Assembly (NCBI RefSeq): GCF_021155765.1
Contig: NC_060116.1
Location: 6,386,001 to 6,450,000 of the forward strand
DNA: 64,000 nucleotides
Direction of reading: 5' to 3'
DNA from: Diprion similis
Lineage: Eukaryota > Arthropoda > Insecta > Hymenoptera > Diprionidae
The notes below the pieces were generated by a model. That model did not search any database, was not told the DNA's origin, and was given only the letters and a program-made list of their open reading frames with translations. The translations under genes and the position numbers were made by a program. Positions 61,001 through 64,000 of the stretch are shown one piece after another (position 1 is the first letter of the stretch; each line of letters starts with the position of its first letter).

Positions 61001-63743
61001 CTTGATTTGGGATTGGTTACTTGAAAAATTGACATTGATGAAAACTAGTTCTCAGTCAAATGGTGTACTCAGCACAGTCAAGAAACGCGTAGCGTAACTG
61101 TTTCTTTTCCATGCCCATATTCATAATAAGTGTCTTGCGAGAATTACGTCATTTATTCATTCATTCGTTTTATACCAACGATGACTCATTGATGATGGCA
61201 GAGGCTTACTTCCTTCGGTTAAATACTTATTAAAATAAGTTGTATTCTGATATACTTTTCGAATGAATTGTTTTTTCCCTATTTGCATGCAGTGACGCGG
61301 TTTCCGCCTAATTATGCGGGATCCTGAATTATCAGAATTAGCATTACGTAATGGGAATATTTTCTCTGAGTGGCATTATTGTGTCCAGTAAAACCATATT
61401 TTCTCTTAAGTGGTATTGTGATGAACGGCCGCTTGCGAGGTTTTTCTTTCCTTCCTTCAGTGGGCTTTCTTTGAAAATGCAACTTCATAGCATTAAAGAT
61501 GTTTGATAAAATACCAATCGAGTGACATTGAAGTTCGAATTAATTCGTTGATATGTATTTAGAAACGAGTTGACAAATTTTATACCTGTATAATACACTT
61601 TCGTAATCATTGGACTACTAATTGTGTATGTCAAAGAATATTAATTTATGATTTTATTTATTTTTCAGAATGTGGTGGACAATCACCGGAAATTTTGGAA
61701 ACATTTTGCCAATTGATTGGAGTAAATCTTATGCAAGAAAACTGCACATGCCTGCACTAAATCTAAACGAAGCGCCTGTTTCACTCGAGAGGTAAATAAA
61801 AACAGAAAACATTCAAAAAACATCTCTCCTTTGTCGTTGTCATTGCAGCGTCAACACCAGTAGTATCAGTCCTTTTCTTAACATAATCTTTTGTATCGCC
61901 ATTTCCATTGTCCACAAGTATTCTTTCACCCACAAAGACATTTTTTTCTATTCAATAAAGAAAATCTAATCAAATGTATTTGTTTGTTACAGACAGGAGC
62001 TTGAGGACTTGAGCAGCGAAGACGAGGCTGTAGCTACAGACCTGGATATGCATGCCTTGATTTTATCTAGCAGCACAGATACGCACAGCCCTGAGGAGCC
62101 ACTTAAAACTGCAGAAGAAGTTCTTAGAGAAATCGATGACATCATGCAGGTATTTGCATAAGAAATATTGAATTAGATAGTATGTTGTGTGTACCTACCA
62201 CTTTTTCAAGTACTATTTGAGCGTCCGACGGATTCAATGCGTAGGATTTAATACTAACTGAATATAATAACAACTCTGTCTGTTGTTTTCAAATCATAAT
62301 AAATTATTTATTCAGAGTGATTTTAGTTAGGAACTATCTTGATCATTTTTCTTCAACGTTGTAATTGCAAGACATAACTAATTTTTGATATTCCGCATTT
62401 GCAGGAGAGTCCATCAATGGAACAGTCTGCTGACTCCGAAGGATCTCTACTGGACGTGGATGAAACGTTGGAAAGAAGTAAGGAGGTTCTGGGGTCACCA
62501 CTCTACGAAGAAAGTAATAAGATAAAGAATTCTCAACTTGTATACTTATCGCCTTCTCGTCATTTGTATCGAAACATTTATGTTTGCACAGTCTTCGTCT
62601 TGATTGAAGTTGCAATTTCATGTTGACAATTGATTTCAGAACTGCGTCAGCTGTCAACTGGCCAATTAACAGAGCTTCTCGGTGAAATGGAATCCTTGGT
62701 CGGAGCGCTTAGTGAAACTTTAATAGCTGAGCTGGCGTTAAGAGACGAGTTAGAGTACGAGAAGGAGCTTAAAAACCAGTTTATTTCATTACTACTTGCT
62801 GTTCAAAATCGGCGTAGACATCACCACGTGACAAAGAAGAGAAACCAAATACAAAATAGTAATAGCCCTTTGCCGCAGCATAGATCCATACAAGATTCCA
62901 AGGTAGGCATCTTAGATTTACGAGCAAAGTCTCATCAGTACTTTGTCAATCTTGTTAGATGTATCAAATGCGTTCCGTTCTAACCAGGTAAAAATAAATT
63001 GAAATTTTCCAGTATTTGACAACGGTGATACCTTATCACATGGACAGTGGCCCACCTGACAATCAAGCTTTACAAGTCCTCATTAAGAGTAAGTTTTACA
63101 AGTTTTTGATAACAAGTAGCTACAATCAATGACTTCGTTCGAAATTAATTATGTCTTTTTGTTTTCAGTATTAAAGGCCATTAACGAGGATAGTCCAACG
63201 GTGCCCACGTTATTAACTGACTATATATTGAAAGGTGGGTTGATTTCTTTCACCTGTCTCGAATCCGTGCGAGATGAACACTTGTATATTTCACGGTGCA
63301 GTTATTATCATAGGGTTGAAGTTCGTATCAATATTATGACAATGAATTCTTAGAGGAACTTGGTATATAACTTCAGGATTGTGTGAAAATAAGTAAAGCA
63401 AAATCTGATCATATTTTACAAATTTAACTTCAAGTTTATTATATAGTTTGAGAATATTAGTTTTCTTTTTAATTTTCTGTAGGTTAACGTTACTTATTTC
63501 AACCTAGTAAATTTTCTGTGGTTTATGGATGCTTGAAAATTACGCAGTATCTGCAAAGCACGTTTCAAGTTATCAATAATACGTAATTGTGGGTATATGT
63601 TAGCTTACTTTTGTAAGTATTTATGAATATAGCCTCCATGAATATTCATCGTCGGTGTATAATATCTGGTAACGTACCTACTTTCTGCAAGAGATGCTAA
63701 TGATATTTAATATAATTATGTTTCAGTTCTATGCCCCACCTAG
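49007..63743 (+). CDS. Unc-76: FEZ1 / Unc-76 kinesin adaptor, 389 aa, nine coding exons
   Basis: Coding exons are 49007-49112, 52601-52853, 61669-61791, 61993-62149, 62405-62513, 62640-62902, 63013-63088, 63169-63234 and 63727-63743 (1170 bp with stop). All junctions are GT-AG and in frame. UNC-76/FEZ proteins link kinesin-1 to cargo in axons and are needed for axon growth, bundling and vesicle transport. Family features are the N-terminal SLEDLVNTFDEKITSCFRDY block with LAPVQ, then GNILPIDWSKSYARKLHMPA, an acidic middle, the coiled coil ELLGEMESLVGALSETLIAE into ELEYEKELKNQFISLLL (about 255-305), a basic His/Arg/Lys stretch, and the near-invariant tail VPTLLTDYILKVLCPT. Length agrees with human FEZ1 (392 aa). 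ATGs at 49016 and 49028 are in frame; 49028 has the strongest context and may be the true start. The last coding exon has only 17 bp. Introns 1 and 2 are 3.5 and 8.8 kb; a GTACGG donor at 52819 inside exon 2 is an unused alternative. Confidence 0.95.
51956..52199. mobile_element. Degenerate inverted-repeat element, ~244 bp
   Basis: GACTGAAAAAATCAATTTGA at about 51956 and ATAGGAACAAA near 52010 are complemented by TTTTGTTCCTACAT near 52135 and CATCAAATCGATTTTTTCAG ending near 52198. The arms are about 65 bp. The interior has weak symmetry. Confidence 0.6.
52263..52280. repeat. Poly-C tract, 18 bases
   Basis: An uninterrupted run of C in Unc-76 intron 1. Its length is likely polymorphic or prone to sequencing error. 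Confidence 0.9.
53845..53861. repeat. (AT)n microsatellite
   Basis: A short TATATA run in Unc-76 intron 2. Confidence 0.8.
58490..58580. promoter_or_regulatory. CRE within an inverted repeat, Unc-76 intron 2
   Basis: TATACGTCTGTACGTA near 58510 and CACGTACAGACGTCCA near 58556 are complementary and flank a perfect TGACGTCA (58535-58542). It is a candidate CREB/ATF enhancer or internal promoter for a shorter Unc-76 transcript. Confidence 0.3.
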
Positions 63744-63931
63744 TAATCCACCAGTACATATCCTCGTACGTGACATCGCTGTGCTACTCATTAAGAAGAA
63801 CAGATTAATTAAGATGCAAATTGCTCCTCTCTTCTTGCCATTGTGCTTTCAGCCATCGTTGTGCTGTGTGTTTAAAATTTAGGACAGTATATAATATAGA
63901 ATAACAGGTACAGCTACGAATATAGTACTAC

Positions 63932-63937
63932 AATAAA
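63932..63937 (+). terminator. Unc-76 poly(A) signal
   Basis: The AATAAA hexamer lies 189 bp after the stop codon, the first on this strand after the stop. Cleavage would fall at about 63950-63960. Confidence 0.55.
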
Positions 63938-64000
63938 TCTTATAGAAATGAGCTCTCATTGAGATTTCTCTGTATTTATAACTCGACATGAAAAGGCAAA

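Larger units (their letters stand above)
52854..61668 (+). other. Unc-76 intron 2, 8.8 kb
   Basis: AT-rich. It contains TGACGTCA at 53101-53108, an (AT)n run near 53845-53861, CpG-richer patches at about 58120-58290 and 58490-58680 (the second with TGACGTCA at 58535-58542 inside a small inverted repeat), and a 24-bp direct repeat of ATATTTTCTCT words near 61353 and 61399. No intervening coding exon is needed, since exons 2 and 3 join in frame. Confidence 0.6.

Noticed and set aside
1..64000. tRNA, rRNA or known microRNA genes
   Set aside because: I scanned by eye for B-box words and for several conserved insect microRNA seeds and found no convincing hit. A covariance search could still find something.

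Overview
This is a window of nuclear DNA from an animal, almost certainly an insect. It is AT-rich, its genes are split by GT-AG introns, and it carries an insect-type arylalkylamine N-acetyltransferase and a FEZ/UNC-76 gene. CpG is not obviously depleted. A hymenopteran fits the texture, but that is inference. No bacterial operon, CRISPR array, rRNA, tRNA or intact transposon gene was recognised.

Layout. 1-3429: tandem satellite of 142 bp, 24 full copies plus a stub, open at the left edge. 3430-5030: second satellite of 262/263 bp. 5203-5346 and 5391-5515: two 36-bp minisatellites that look derived from parts of the 262-bp unit. 5541-9521: non-coding, with a 654-bp foldback and candidate promoter sequence. 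9570-12099 (+): FUT8, core alpha-1,6-fucosyltransferase, five coding exons, 613 aa. 14361-15645 (+): DNAJC4-like membrane J-protein, four exons, 223 aa. 16764-20609 (-): AANAT / dopamine N-acetyltransferase, four exons, 260 aa, tail-to-tail with DNAJC4. 20950-48900: about 28 kb with no gene I can support, but with foldback/MITE-like elements, a dispersed repeat pair and a duplicated block. 49007-63743 (+): FEZ1/Unc-76 kinesin adaptor, nine coding exons, 389 aa, with introns of 3.5 and 8.8 kb.

All four gene models were built by hand. Every splice junction keeps frame and total lengths fit their families, so coding boundaries are good; UTRs and promoters are much less certain. The genes do not form a pathway: Golgi glycan modification, a membrane co-chaperone, amine acetylation and axonal transport.

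I found no clearly new biological system. The most notable signals are an exact 4-mer higher-order duplication inside the 142-bp satellite, 36-bp minisatellites apparently born from a 36-bp-spaced internal homology of the 262-bp satellite, a TA-flanked MITE 99 bp from an AANAT splice donor, and an unusual number of long-hairpin elements, some carrying NRF1-like palindromes.
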